A stretch of DNA of 64,000 nt, from contig URUY01000002.1 of the NCBI GenBank assembly GCA_900551115.1, forward strand, positions 124,001-188,000, read 5' to 3'. This stretch comes from an uncultured Lachnospiraceae bacterium (lineage in GTDB: Bacteria; Bacillota; Clostridia; Lachnospirales; Lachnospiraceae). Made by a program: the position numbers and the translations under genes. Below are positions 1-7,943 of the stretch, piece by piece; within the stretch, counting starts at the first letter, position 1; each line of letters begins with the position of its first letter. The notes under the pieces are model-generated. The model was not told the DNA's origin. It searched no databases and saw nothing but the letters and a program-made list of their open reading frames with translations.

Positions 1-190
1 ACCTGACACGTTCGTCATTTTCCTTTTCTGTCATCTCAGTAAGAAGCTGTCTGCTTGCATCAAAAGAACCGTCCTCCACAAGCAGAAGCTCCCAGTTTTC
101 ATAGGTCTGTGCTTTTACACTGGCAACCGTTTCCCTGATATATTTTTCCGCATTATAGACCGGTATAATAATACTGACCTTATCCTTCAT
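1..190 (-). CDS. Glycosyltransferase family 2, N-terminal part (runs off window)
   Basis: Partial gene; only the first 63 codons lie in the window. It begins MKDKVSIIIPVYNAEKYI and continues to LLVEDGSFDAS, the nucleotide-sugar-binding start of a GT-A glycosyltransferase of family 2. The usual DDGS motif reads EDGS here. An AAGGAGG ribosome binding site lies about 12 nt upstream of the ATG and overlaps the stop codon of the preceding membrane protein gene, so the two are probably co-transcribed. The sugar donor and acceptor cannot be told from this fragment. Placement beside GDP-fucose genes suggests a role in building a surface polysaccharide. Confidence 0.85.
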   Translation of the reverse strand, partial: MKDKVSIIIPVYNAEKYIRETVASVKAQTYENWELLLVEDGSFDASRQLLTEMTEKENDERVR

Positions 191-206
191 ACCCAATCAT
201 GCCTCC

Positions 207-1067
207 TTAGGGCAGTTCATATATGACATACTCATCTGTATAAGAAAAAAGCTCATATTCTTTCTGTCTTTCCAGAACCATCCGAAGCGCATCCTCCAAA
301 ATCCGGTCCTGCGAAAACACAATATAATCGTATCCGTTTGACGCACAATAGCTTAAAAGCATCTCTTCCTGTACATCCGATGCTTCCATGCTGCCGTTCA
401 CCCAGTCATGCAGCTCCTGTTTGTCCGCCGTATAGGTGTCATAGGTATATGCGGACAGCTCCTGCTCCCACAGATTCCTGCCGTAGGGAAGAAGGATATC
501 TCCGCTGTATATCCGGGCCCATGCCGCAATTTCATCCGGCGCCAACAGCGTAACCTGAGTATCCTTTAAATCCAAAAGTGACAGCACTTCTTCTGTCTCT
601 TTAGGTATTACGCCCATACCGTCTGTCTTTTCCGTGATTGCCTTTCCCGGCACAAGCGTTCCGCATAAAAACAGTACCGCCGTCAAAACCGCCGCCGTTA
701 AAATCTCATAGACACGTTCCTTTTTTTGTGAGACTGCCGCTCTGAAACGTCCGTACTCTCTGGTAGCAGCCGCAACCATTTTAAAAACCGCCATTACCAG
801 CGCATAGGCCAGCAGTACCGTTACCGGCAACAGCTCCCACAAATTTTCATAGCCGTAAAATGGTGTTTGATAAAGCATCAAAAGCTTTGCCGTTACCGGA
901 CACAGCAATAGCAACAGCATGGCAAAGGCAAATACCCGGATCTCTTTCTTTTTTACATCCTCGGTAAGCCACAGAAACAAAAGCGCCACCATAAACAGCA
1001 TGAGAAACTGACCGTCTTCCACAAAGCTGCTTAGTTCCATTTTCATAGAATCCAAAAATTTCATCAT
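207..1067 (-). CDS. Unknown membrane protein with C-terminal extracytoplasmic domain
   Basis: A 286-residue protein I do not recognise. The N-terminal 140 residues contain about four hydrophobic segments (roughly 20-35, 45-65, 77-97 and 122-140). The rest is soluble and acidic, ending CASNGYDYIVFSQDR and FSYTDEYVIYELP, which looks like a small globular domain outside the membrane. Its ATG overlaps the stop of the upstream membrane protein gene by 4 bp (ATGA), so the two are translationally coupled and probably act together. Neighbouring glycosyltransferases suggest a part in surface glycan assembly, but that is inference from context only. Confidence 0.75.
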   Translation of the reverse strand: MMKFLDSMKMELSSFVEDGQFLMLFMVALLFLWLTEDVKKKEIRVFAFAMLLLLLCPVTAKLLMLYQTPFYGYENLWELLPVTVLLAYALVMAVFKMVAAATREYGRFRAAVSQKKERVYEILTAAVLTAVLFLCGTLVPGKAITEKTDGMGVIPKETEEVLSLLDLKDTQVTLLAPDEIAAWARIYSGDILLPYGRNLWEQELSAYTYDTYTADKQELHDWVNGSMEASDVQEEMLLSYCASNGYDYIVFSQDRILEDALRMVLERQKEYELFSYTDEYVIYELP

Positions 1068-1960
1068 AGCCGCCCCCGTCCGTGTGCCATACGCACAAGC
1101 TTAATGCCCAGTACCACTGCCGCTATAACTACAGTATAGCCCAATCCATAGAGAGTCCATACGATACAGGCTTCTGCAAATATACAAAGAACAACGCTTT
1201 TCCATTTTTCCTGCAGACAGCACAAAAGTGCGTAGGGCAAAATAATGCCTGCCCGAATCGCCGCTCCCTGCCAGCCTTTAAAAAAAAGCAGGGAACTGTC
1301 CATTGCCATGCTATAGCAGCCAAACTGATATACCAAAGCTGTAAACAGCAGAAATCCCGCCTGTTTCTTACCTTCACCGGGGAACAGATACACTGCCCAC
1401 CTGCTGTATACCAGATAGCTTAACAAAAGCACTATCCCCGGTACAATGCTGTAGCAAAGCGTTTCTACAGGTATTCCCGTCCATCTGCAAATTGCTGCAT
1501 AGAGCGTTGGCAGCACCAATATCTTAAGTCTCAGGGGCATTCCTTCGGTAAAAGCAGCACCAGTCATGGGATTCTGCGTATAAAGACCGTCTGATGCAAG
1601 TATAGTCTGTACGGTTTCTCCCGTAATATCCGCTGTCAGATACGGCTGATGCAGCCAGTAATTCCATATAATCTGAAATACGATAAGCAGTCCAATCAAA
1701 ACAAAAAGACAGGGATATACACTGAAAAGCTTTAGAAAACGATTTTCATGAACAGGTCTTTTCCCTTTTCCTGTTTTCCTTTTTTGCAGAAAAAACACAG
1801 CCACACAAAAAATTACCGCACACAAAAACAATACCGCCATTATCTGCGCGCAGATATGGAACGGCTGCCCGGTAAAAAGTGCCGCCAAATGCGCCGCTTC
1901 CGCAAGTCCTAAAACCACCAGACTTCCCTCTATAATTTTTTCGGGTATTGTTTTTTGCAT
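1064..1960 (-). CDS. Polytopic membrane protein of unknown function
   Basis: A 298-residue protein with about seven hydrophobic segments. There is a pair near residues 15-57, one near 80-105, and four more between 150 and 290. The loop after the third segment (residues about 108-145, YLTADITGETVQTILASDG, NPMTG) lies between membrane spans. Its architecture recalls large clostridial glycan-assembly membrane proteins of the DUF6077 type, but I cannot confirm that assignment by eye. It is followed with a 4-bp overlap by another membrane protein and then a glycosyltransferase, so it probably belongs to the same surface-polysaccharide operon. Confidence 0.7.
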   Translation of the reverse strand: MQKTIPEKIIEGSLVVLGLAEAAHLAALFTGQPFHICAQIMAVLFLCAVIFCVAVFFLQKRKTGKGKRPVHENRFLKLFSVYPCLFVLIGLLIVFQIIWNYWLHQPYLTADITGETVQTILASDGLYTQNPMTGAAFTEGMPLRLKILVLPTLYAAICRWTGIPVETLCYSIVPGIVLLLSYLVYSRWAVYLFPGEGKKQAGFLLFTALVYQFGCYSMAMDSSLLFFKGWQGAAIRAGIILPYALLCCLQEKWKSVVLCIFAEACIVWTLYGLGYTVVIAAVVLGIKLVRMAHGRGRL

Positions 1961-2032
1961 TCCATCCTGCCCTCCGTGCGTATTCTTTCCAATTTTACCA
2001 TAATTTTAAAGTAAGTACAACTCAAGTAAACT

Positions 2033-2064
2033 TAAAAAACAACAGGAAGCACGCTTCCTGTTGT
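2033..2064 (-). terminator. Rho-independent terminator of the Spo0A-like gene
   Basis: On the minus strand a 12-bp stem (ACAACAGGAAGC against GCTTCCTGTTGT, 2-nt nominal loop) is followed directly by a T-rich tail, GTTTTTTAAG. It lies about 100 bp past the stop of the Spo0A-like gene and before the next minus-strand start, so that gene is its own transcription unit. Confidence 0.85.
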
Positions 2065-2166
2065 CTCTGCAATCGCCATAATCACTCAAATCTCTTTCTC
2101 AATATATTATGTGAGTTTCACTTACTGAATTTTCCTATTATTTTACTGCCATTTTACTGCATTATA

Positions 2167-2544
2167 TCACATTGCCTTGATATCCAGACGAACTTTGTCC
2201 GCTATCCTCGCAATATATTCACTGTTAGTCGGCCTTATTTTTCCGTCCTGTACGGAATAGCCAAAAAGTTTTTCAAAACTTTGTGTATTGCCCCGTTCCC
2301 AAGAGACCTCAATCGCATTGCGGATTGCACGCTCTACCTTCTGATCAGTTGTTTTAAAATGTCTGGCAATTACCGGATACATCAATTTTGTAACACTGGT
2401 AACTACCTCAACGTCCCTCCCTGTCATCATAATAGCATCCCGCAAATAGTAATAGCCCCTAAGATGCGCCGGAACCCCTATATCCAACATAACCTCTGTT
2501 ATGTATCGTTCCAGCTCCGTATCGTTAATTGTAGCGATATCCAT
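2167..2544 (-). CDS. Stand-alone Spo0A C-terminal DNA-binding domain protein
   Basis: 125 residues that correspond only to the DNA-binding effector domain of the sporulation regulator Spo0A. The usual phosphoacceptor receiver domain is absent. Family landmarks are in order: IGVPAHLRGYYYLRDAI near residue 22, TKLMYPVIARHF, the recognition-helix stretch KVERAIRNAIEVSWERGN, FGYSVQDGK, and PTNSEYIARIADKVRL at the end. In Spo0A the recognition segment normally reads AIRHAIEVAW; here the His is Asn. It has its own terminator and an AAGGAAGGGG-type ribosome binding site. It probably binds Spo0A-like sites without phosphorylation control, possibly as a competitor or constitutive regulator. It is not Spo0A itself because no receiver domain precedes it. 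Confidence 0.88.
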   Translation of the reverse strand: MDIATINDTELERYITEVMLDIGVPAHLRGYYYLRDAIMMTGRDVEVVTSVTKLMYPVIARHFKTTDQKVERAIRNAIEVSWERGNTQSFEKLFGYSVQDGKIRPTNSEYIARIADKVRLDIKAM

Positions 2545-2681
2545 ATATGTCCCCTTCCTTATGTCGATTATTGCACATTAGTGCGATTGCAAGTTTATCC
2601 TAGCACATCTGTAGTCATTAGGAAAGGTATTTTTCTGAAAACTCATCGCGTAAAAACGATTCTTCACAACATCTTAACGCT

Positions 2682-3611
2682 TTATATCTCTTCTTTCAGC
2701 AAATAGATTGGTCTTCTTTTGACTTCCATGTAGGTTTTTGCAAGATATTGTCCCACGATTCCCAAACAAAAAAGCTGTACACCGCTAATCAGAGATATAA
2801 TACATACCATAGAAGGCCATCCTGAAACAGGGTCTCCAAAAATCAGCGTCCTTACAATAATAAAAATAATCAATATAAACGCCAGCATACAGAATACCAC
2901 GCCCATTACTGCTGCAAAAGAAAGCGGCGCAGTGGAAAATGCCGTAATTCCGTCAATGGAATACAAAAGCAGCTTCCAGAAATTCCACTTGGTTTCTCCT
3001 TTTGTTCTTTCCACATTTTCAAATTCAATCCATTTAGTGCGAAATCCCACCCAGCCAAAAATACCTTTTGTAAAACGATTGTATTCCTTCATATCTAAAA
3101 TGGCATTCACCATCTGTCTCGTCATCAGTCTATAATCTCTGGCGCCATCTACGATTTCCGTCTTGGAAATACGCCGCATCAGTCTGTAAAACATCCGTGC
3201 AAAAAAAGAACGGATAAGCGGTTCTCCCTTTCGAGTCACTCTGCGGGTTGCCACAGAATCATACCCCTGTTCCATATAGGAAAACATCTCGGGCAAAAGA
3301 GAAGGCGGATCCTGCAAATCAGAATCCATGATTACCACATAGTCGCCGCCTGCTTTCTGAAGACCGGCATACATAGCCGCTTCCTTACCGAAATTACGGG
3401 AAAAGGACAAAAGATGTACTCTTTCATCCTGCGCATGCAGCTTCTTTGCTTCTTCTGCAGTTTTATCCTTAGAGCCGTCATCCACATACAGGATTTCCCA
3501 GTTTATTTCCTTCTCCCGGAAAAAGGGCTCATTTTTAATAAATTCTTCATAAAAATAAGGAACATTTTCTTCTTCATTATAACAGGGTACTATTACACTT
3601 AACAGCTTCAT
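2682..3611 (-). CDS. Polyprenyl-phosphate glycosyltransferase (GtrB/DPM1-like family 2)
   Basis: A 309-residue enzyme that would move a sugar from a nucleotide donor onto undecaprenyl phosphate. The GT-A domain shows LLSVIVPCYNEEENV, YVDDGSKDKT, and the DSDLQDP metal/sugar motif. Two transmembrane helices follow near residues 215-245 and 250-285, as in GtrB-type proteins. An upstream in-frame start at 3656 adds 15 residues, but the start at 3611 (MKLLSVIVP) fits the family and has GGAG upstream. The lipid-linked sugar would feed wall or surface glycan decoration. The donor is unknown; the GDP-sugar genes beside it make GDP-mannose plausible, though this subfamily also uses UDP-glucose. Confidence 0.88.
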   Translation of the reverse strand: MKLLSVIVPCYNEEENVPYFYEEFIKNEPFFREKEINWEILYVDDGSKDKTAEEAKKLHAQDERVHLLSFSRNFGKEAAMYAGLQKAGGDYVVIMDSDLQDPPSLLPEMFSYMEQGYDSVATRRVTRKGEPLIRSFFARMFYRLMRRISKTEIVDGARDYRLMTRQMVNAILDMKEYNRFTKGIFGWVGFRTKWIEFENVERTKGETKWNFWKLLLYSIDGITAFSTAPLSFAAVMGVVFCMLAFILIIFIIVRTLIFGDPVSGWPSMVCIISLISGVQLFCLGIVGQYLAKTYMEVKRRPIYLLKEEI

Positions 3612-3695
3612 TCTCTTTTCTCCACACATCCGGTCAGACCTGCCGCCATGCTGCATATACTTTCACAGCCCATGGCATGATGCAGCATACAGCTT

Positions 3696-4772
3696 TTACA
3701 GATAGTCGGTCTGTCCGTGCTTTTCCAAAAACTCCACTATTTTACGCACCTCCTGGGCTTTCTGCCTGGGGCAGACCAAAATAGCGTCTTTTGATTCCAC
3801 CACAATCAAATCCTCTACATACGCAGCGGCAATCAGCTTGTCTTTAGCATAACAGATTGTTCCCTCTGTGTCCACTAAAACACAATTTCCGATACTTACG
3901 TTCCCCCTTGCATCCTTCTTTCCAAAAAGCTCCATAGCGTCCAGACTTCCCACATCATTCCATCCGAAAAGCCCTTCCAGCATAATAACCTTATCCGCAC
4001 GTTCCATAATGCCGTAGTCTATGGAAATCTTGGGAATATGGGGATAAACCTCCTCTTTCACTGCTTTTTCCTGCACCGTTCCCATGGCGCTTCCCATTTT
4101 TTCCAGACATTCGTAGATATCCGGCAAAAGCCTCTTAAAATACTGCATAATCACAGATGCCTTCCAGATAAACATGCCGCTGTTCCAGGAATATCCTCCC
4201 TCTGCCAGATATTCCTTTGCCACCTCTTCTGCCGGTTTTTCCACAAACTCCTCTACCAGTCTGTAATCTGCCCCTGTCTCCTCCTGCACCGGTCTGCTCT
4301 TAATATAGCCGTATCCGGTTGCCGGATATTCCGGACGTATGCCGATTGTAACCAGACAATCCGATGTTTCTGCCAGCTCCGCCCCTCTTTTTATGGTATC
4401 TGCATAAAGCGCTTCATCCCTGATATAGTGGTCAGACGGCATTACGCACATAATACCGTCTCCGTATTTCTTCAGTATTTCCATTGCCGCATAGCCTATA
4501 CAGGCTGCCGTATTACGGGCAGCCGGCTCGCTCAGTACATGATTTTCTTCAATTCGTCCCTGCATTATGGAAAGTGTCTTCTCTGCATGGAGAGCATTGG
4601 TCACCACAAAAATGTCCTCTGCCTCCGCAACCTGCGAAAGCCGGTCAAAGGTCTCGTTTACCAAAACATCCCTGCCTGTCAGATTTAAAAACTGCTTGGG
4701 CAGTTCCCTCCTGCTTAACGGCCAAAAACGGGTTCCCCCGCCTCCCGCCATAATCACACCATAAATTTTCAT
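3696..4772 (-). CDS. manC: Mannose-1-phosphate guanylyltransferase
   Basis: 358 residues. Makes GDP-mannose from GTP and mannose-1-phosphate in the cytoplasm. The N-terminus has the pyrophosphorylase signature IMAGGGGTRFWPLSR followed by PKQFL. Further motifs are EPAARNTAACIGYAA, PSDHYI, and FVEKP for sugar-phosphate binding. The length matches the single-domain enzyme without the isomerase half seen in long ManC/AlgA proteins. The start at 4772 has AAAGGAG 6 nt upstream and is preferred over the in-frame ATG at 4796. It supplies substrate to gmd and fcl immediately upstream, giving a complete GDP-mannose to GDP-fucose route. Confidence 0.93.
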   Translation of the reverse strand: MKIYGVIMAGGGGTRFWPLSRRELPKQFLNLTGRDVLVNETFDRLSQVAEAEDIFVVTNALHAEKTLSIMQGRIEENHVLSEPAARNTAACIGYAAMEILKKYGDGIMCVMPSDHYIRDEALYADTIKRGAELAETSDCLVTIGIRPEYPATGYGYIKSRPVQEETGADYRLVEEFVEKPAEEVAKEYLAEGGYSWNSGMFIWKASVIMQYFKRLLPDIYECLEKMGSAMGTVQEKAVKEEVYPHIPKISIDYGIMERADKVIMLEGLFGWNDVGSLDAMELFGKKDARGNVSIGNCVLVDTEGTICYAKDKLIAAAYVEDLIVVESKDAILVCPRQKAQEVRKIVEFLEKHGQTDYL

Positions 4773-4805
4773 AGGCTCTCCTTTACGGGTTTTCATCTGC
4801 CTTCG

Positions 4806-4853
4806 TACCGCATTCTGTACTGCATTCTATACCGCATTCTGTACTGCATTGTG
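4806..4853. repeat. Four 12-bp tandem repeats between fcl and manC
   Basis: Four adjacent copies of TACYGCATTCTR, read on the plus strand: TACCGCATTCTG, TACTGCATTCTA, TACCGCATTCTG, TACTGCATTGTG. The first and third copies are identical. They fill most of the gap between the fcl stop and the manC ribosome binding site. The array lies within a possible leader that the fcl-manC transcript would carry. Confidence 0.9.
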
Positions 4854-4862
4854 TACGCCGCG

Positions 4863-5804
4863 CTACATTCTGGCACAGTCTGCATTTTCACAAAACCACC
4901 GGTAGGCCAACGCAATCCCTTCTGACAGCTCTGTCTTATGCCGCCACCCCAATCCGTGCAGCTTGGAAACATCCGTAAGCTTCCTGGGCGTGCCGTCCGG
5001 CATATCACTGTTGAAGCGGATTTCTCCTTCGTATCCGGTAACAGCTTTTACCATTTCTGCAAGAGCCTTTATCGTTACCTCTTTTCCCGTTCCTATATTG
5101 ACATGCTGTTCTCCGTCATAATGCTCCAGTAAAAAAACACAGGCATCGGCCATATCGTCCACATATAAAAATTCCCGAAGGGGCGTACCGGTTCCCCACA
5201 GCTCCACAAAAGGCCTGCCCTGTTTCTTTGCTTCATGGAATTTCCGAATCATGGCCGGCATTACATGGGAACCTGTCAGGTTGTAATTGTCGTGAGGGCC
5301 ATACAGGTTGGTGGGCATACAGCTTATAAAGTTGTCCCCATACTGTCTTTTAAAAAATCTGCACATTTCAAGGCCTGCAATCTTTGCAATGGCATAAGCC
5401 TCATTTGTCTCCTCCAAAGGTCCTGTAAGCAGTGCATCCTCTTTTATGGGCTGAGGCGCCATTTTCGGATAAATACAGGTACTTCCCAAAAACAAAAGCT
5501 TCTTTACATGATAATCGTGGGCGCATTTAATCACATTGCACTGTATCTGCATATTTTCATAGGCAAACTCTGCCGGCGCCGTGTTATTGGCATTGATGCC
5601 GCCCACCTTTGCCGCCGCCAGAACAACCACGTCCGGTTTTTCCTTTTCAAAGAAATCTCTCACAGCCGCCTGATTTGTCAAATCAAGCTCCGCATGGGTT
5701 CTGCCCACAATGTTTACATAGCCCTTTGCTTCAAGGCTCCTTACAATGGCGCTTCCCACCAGTCCTCTGTGTCCTGCCACATATATCTTATCCGTTTTTT
5801 CCAT
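4863..5804 (-). CDS. fcl: GDP-L-fucose synthase
   Basis: 313 residues, the normal length. Converts GDP-4-keto-6-deoxymannose to GDP-L-fucose with NADPH (epimerase and reductase). Short-chain dehydrogenase features are visible: the nucleotide-binding GHRGLVGSAIVR at the N-terminus, AAAKVGGI, the LGSTCIYP serine segment, and the catalytic pair in YAIAK near residue 138. NLYGPHDNY and FLYVDDMADA are typical of the family. It sits between gmd and manC, all on the same strand, consistent with an operon making GDP-fucose for surface glycans. The 12-bp repeats follow its stop codon. Confidence 0.95.
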   Translation of the reverse strand: MEKTDKIYVAGHRGLVGSAIVRSLEAKGYVNIVGRTHAELDLTNQAAVRDFFEKEKPDVVVLAAAKVGGINANNTAPAEFAYENMQIQCNVIKCAHDYHVKKLLFLGSTCIYPKMAPQPIKEDALLTGPLEETNEAYAIAKIAGLEMCRFFKRQYGDNFISCMPTNLYGPHDNYNLTGSHVMPAMIRKFHEAKKQGRPFVELWGTGTPLREFLYVDDMADACVFLLEHYDGEQHVNIGTGKEVTIKALAEMVKAVTGYEGEIRFNSDMPDGTPRKLTDVSKLHGLGWRHKTELSEGIALAYRWFCENADCARM

Positions 5805-5873
5805 CTCTTAACTTACTTCCTTTCCGGATTTTCTGCCATTTATCTTATTTACCGCTCTCTGTCACCTCACGTT

Positions 5874-6908
5874 TTATACGCCTGCTGCCTTCCTGTCTGC
5901 ATCTACCATCATAGCTACCAGCTCCTTAAATGTGACCTGCCGCTGAAAGCCAAGCTCTGTTTCTGCCTTAGACGCATTTCCCCACAAAAATTCCACCTCT
6001 GCGGGACGGTAAAATTCCGGGTTCACATCCACAAGCAGCTCGCCCGTCTCGGCATCATAGCCTTTTTCATCTACACCCTTTCCCTCAAACCTGAGGGTAA
6101 TGCCTGCATGTGCAAAGGCTTCCGTTACAAATTCCCTTACCGTATGTGTTTCTCCGGTTGCCAGTACATAGTCTCCCGGTTTATCCTGCTGCAGCATCTG
6201 CCACATGCCTTTTACATAGTCCCCTGCAAAGCCCCAGTCTCTTTTCGCATCCATATTGCCCAGTGACAGCTTTTTCTGTTTTCCTGCCAAAATGGCGGCA
6301 ACAGCCAGAGTTATCTTTCTGGTAACAAAATTTTCGCCTCTTCTGGGCGATTCATGATTGAACAGAATACCGTTGCAGGCAAACATCCGGTATGCTTCCC
6401 TGTAATTGACCGTAATCCAGTAGGAATACAGCTTTGCCGCTCCGTAAGGGCTTTTGGGATAAAACGGCGTTTTCTCGCTTTGAGGCGCCGTTTCAGGCAG
6501 CCCGCCGAACAGCTCCGATGTGGAAGCCTGATAAAACCGGCAGTTTCCTCCGCAAATCCGCAGAGCCTCCAAAAGCTTCAGGGTTCCTACCCCCGTAATC
6601 TCCGCCGTATATTCCGGCACTTCAAAGGAAATCCCTACATGGGACTGTGCCGCAAGGTTATAAACCTCCGTAGGCCTTATCTCCGATACCAAACGGATTA
6701 AATTGCTGGAATCCGATAAATCCGCATAATGCAGAAAAAAATTCACTTTATTATAAGAAGAATTAAGGATACCCTCCAGCCTGTCCAGATTTTCCGTGCT
6801 GTGCCTGCGGATAAGCCCATGTACCTCGTACCCTTTTTCCAGTAAAAATTCTGCAAGGTAAGAACCGTCCTGACCTGATATTCCTGTAATTAAAGCTGTT
6901 TTCTTCAT
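5874..6908 (-). CDS. gmd: GDP-mannose 4,6-dehydratase
   Basis: 344 residues. First step of GDP-fucose synthesis: NADP-dependent dehydration of GDP-mannose. It shows ALITGISGQDGSYLAE, YNLAAQSHVG, the catalytic region STSELFG with SPYGAAKLYSYW, and FNHESPRRGENFVTRKI, all family hallmarks. The ATG at 6908 gives the standard N-terminus MKKTALITG and is preferred over the start at 6932. It is the first gene of the gmd-fcl-manC group, driven by a good promoter at 6987-7015 that overlaps the promoter of the divergent AraC-type regulator. Confidence 0.95.
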   Translation of the reverse strand: MKKTALITGISGQDGSYLAEFLLEKGYEVHGLIRRHSTENLDRLEGILNSSYNKVNFFLHYADLSDSSNLIRLVSEIRPTEVYNLAAQSHVGISFEVPEYTAEITGVGTLKLLEALRICGGNCRFYQASTSELFGGLPETAPQSEKTPFYPKSPYGAAKLYSYWITVNYREAYRMFACNGILFNHESPRRGENFVTRKITLAVAAILAGKQKKLSLGNMDAKRDWGFAGDYVKGMWQMLQQDKPGDYVLATGETHTVREFVTEAFAHAGITLRFEGKGVDEKGYDAETGELLVDVNPEFYRPAEVEFLWGNASKAETELGFQRQVTFKELVAMMVDADRKAAGV

Positions 6909-6975
6909 GTTTCCCTTACTCCTTCCCGCCAAGCGGCCCCAAACTCTTTATTTATAAAATTATATTATTTTTTTA

Positions 6976-7004
6976 TTTCAAAGGTGAGTATACTATTGTA
7001 TAAT
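6976..7004 (+). promoter_or_regulatory. Sigma-A-like promoter for the AraC regulator
   Basis: TTTCAA-N17-TATAAT read on the plus strand, with a perfect -10 hexamer. Transcription would start near 7011, giving a 5' leader of about 70 nt before the ATG at 7081. It overlaps the opposite-facing gmd promoter, so the two cannot be occupied by polymerase at once. Confidence 0.65.
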
Positions 7005-7015
7005 ATCGTTATCAA
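6987..7015 (-). promoter_or_regulatory. Sigma-A-like promoter for gmd-fcl-manC
   Basis: TTGATA-N17-TATACT read on the minus strand, with optimal spacing. It reads toward gmd, giving a leader of about 70 nt. The two -10 elements of this and the divergent promoter lie within the same 30 bp. Confidence 0.7.
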
Positions 7016-7080
7016 TCCATTTTATTGCTTAAAAATGGTAAAATATTGCTGCCTGTCAATTCATGCAAAAGGAGGTATTT

Positions 7081-7914
7081 ATGTCAAAAGCTATTTCCGA
7101 ACGAATTTTGGTTACACCTTCATCCTATACAAAATCCAATTATTTATACGTTCAGGAAATCGGTACCTTAAAAAGCATCGAGCCTCACATCAGCCGCCGC
7201 GAAAAATTGGAATCCTACCTGTTTTTCATTGTTACGGAAGGAAGCGGCACCGTTACCTTTAACGGCAGCACCAGCCACATCAAGGCCGGTGACTGCGTAT
7301 GGCTCAACTGCCTGCTGCCCTACTCCCATGAAAGCAGCCGGCTTACGCCCTGGTCCCTTATGTGGGTTCATTTCAATGGCAGAGAAGCGGCCTCTTTTTA
7401 TAAATTGTATGCTGAAAAAGAGGGGCCTCTTGTATTTACGCCTGCTTCCCTCTCCCCTTATACGGAGTCCCTGCAGTCGCTTTACCGGCTGCAGCAGAAA
7501 AAGGATTCCCTGTCAGATTTGCTTTCCCATAAGCACCTTACAGACCTTATTGCACAGATTTTTTCCGATACCTTTCATAATGCGGGTACAAATGCCGTCC
7601 CGGAAAAATTTTTGGAAATCCGAAATTATCTGGATGAACATTATGCGGAAAAGGTTACTCTGGATGATTTAGCAGAGCGTTACTTTATCAGCAAATACCA
7701 TCTGCTGCGGGAATATCAGCGTCTTTTTGGCTCCACTATCTTAAACGACCTGACCATAAAACGTCTTTCCCATGCAAAATCCCTGCTGCGGTTTTCTTCT
7801 GAAAGTGTAGAAACAATCGCCGTAACCTGCGGTTTTCAGACATCTTCATACTTTATTAAGGTTTTTAAGAGATATGAAAGCCTTACACCGCTTGAATACC
7901 GACGTAAGTGGTGA
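7081..7914 (+). CDS. AraC family transcriptional regulator
   Basis: 277 residues. The N-terminal half is a cupin-type sensor domain (LFFIVTEGSGTVTFNG, HIKAGDCVWLNC, PYSHESS). The C-terminal 100 residues form the two helix-turn-helix motifs of the AraC family: VTLDDLAERYFISKYHLLRE and the second unit around IAVTCGFQTSSYFIKVFKRY, ending TPLEYRRKW. The ATG at 7081 has AAAGGAGGT 5 nt upstream; an in-frame start at 7063 lies before that site and is rejected. It diverges from gmd through overlapping promoters, so it may control GDP-fucose synthesis in response to a small ligand, perhaps a sugar. The ligand is unknown. Confidence 0.9.
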   Translation: MSKAISERILVTPSSYTKSNYLYVQEIGTLKSIEPHISRREKLESYLFFIVTEGSGTVTFNGSTSHIKAGDCVWLNCLLPYSHESSRLTPWSLMWVHFNGREAASFYKLYAEKEGPLVFTPASLSPYTESLQSLYRLQQKKDSLSDLLSHKHLTDLIAQIFSDTFHNAGTNAVPEKFLEIRNYLDEHYAEKVTLDDLAERYFISKYHLLREYQRLFGSTILNDLTIKRLSHAKSLLRFSSESVETIAVTCGFQTSSYFIKVFKRYESLTPLEYRRKW

Positions 7915-7943
7915 TATACTGTGATAGTTGAGTGAGGTGCCTT

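Noticed and set aside
1948..2706. Plus-strand open frame of 252 codons across the Spo0A-like gene
   Set aside because: It is antisense to the Spo0A-like gene and its terminator, has no ribosome binding site, and reads as Cys/His/Leu-rich shadow sequence.
4806..4853. CRISPR-like array
   Set aside because: The repeats are 12 bp and directly adjacent, with no spacers and no cas genes nearby.
4793..5008. Minus-strand open frame through the 12-bp repeats (YRMQYRMRY)
   Set aside because: It lies in another frame of fcl and then runs through the tandem repeats; the repeat peptide is a by-product of the DNA array, not a known protein.
5235..6266. Plus-strand open frame of 343 codons
   Set aside because: Antisense to fcl and gmd, whose protein sequences are fully conserved; composition is typical of a complementary-strand shadow.
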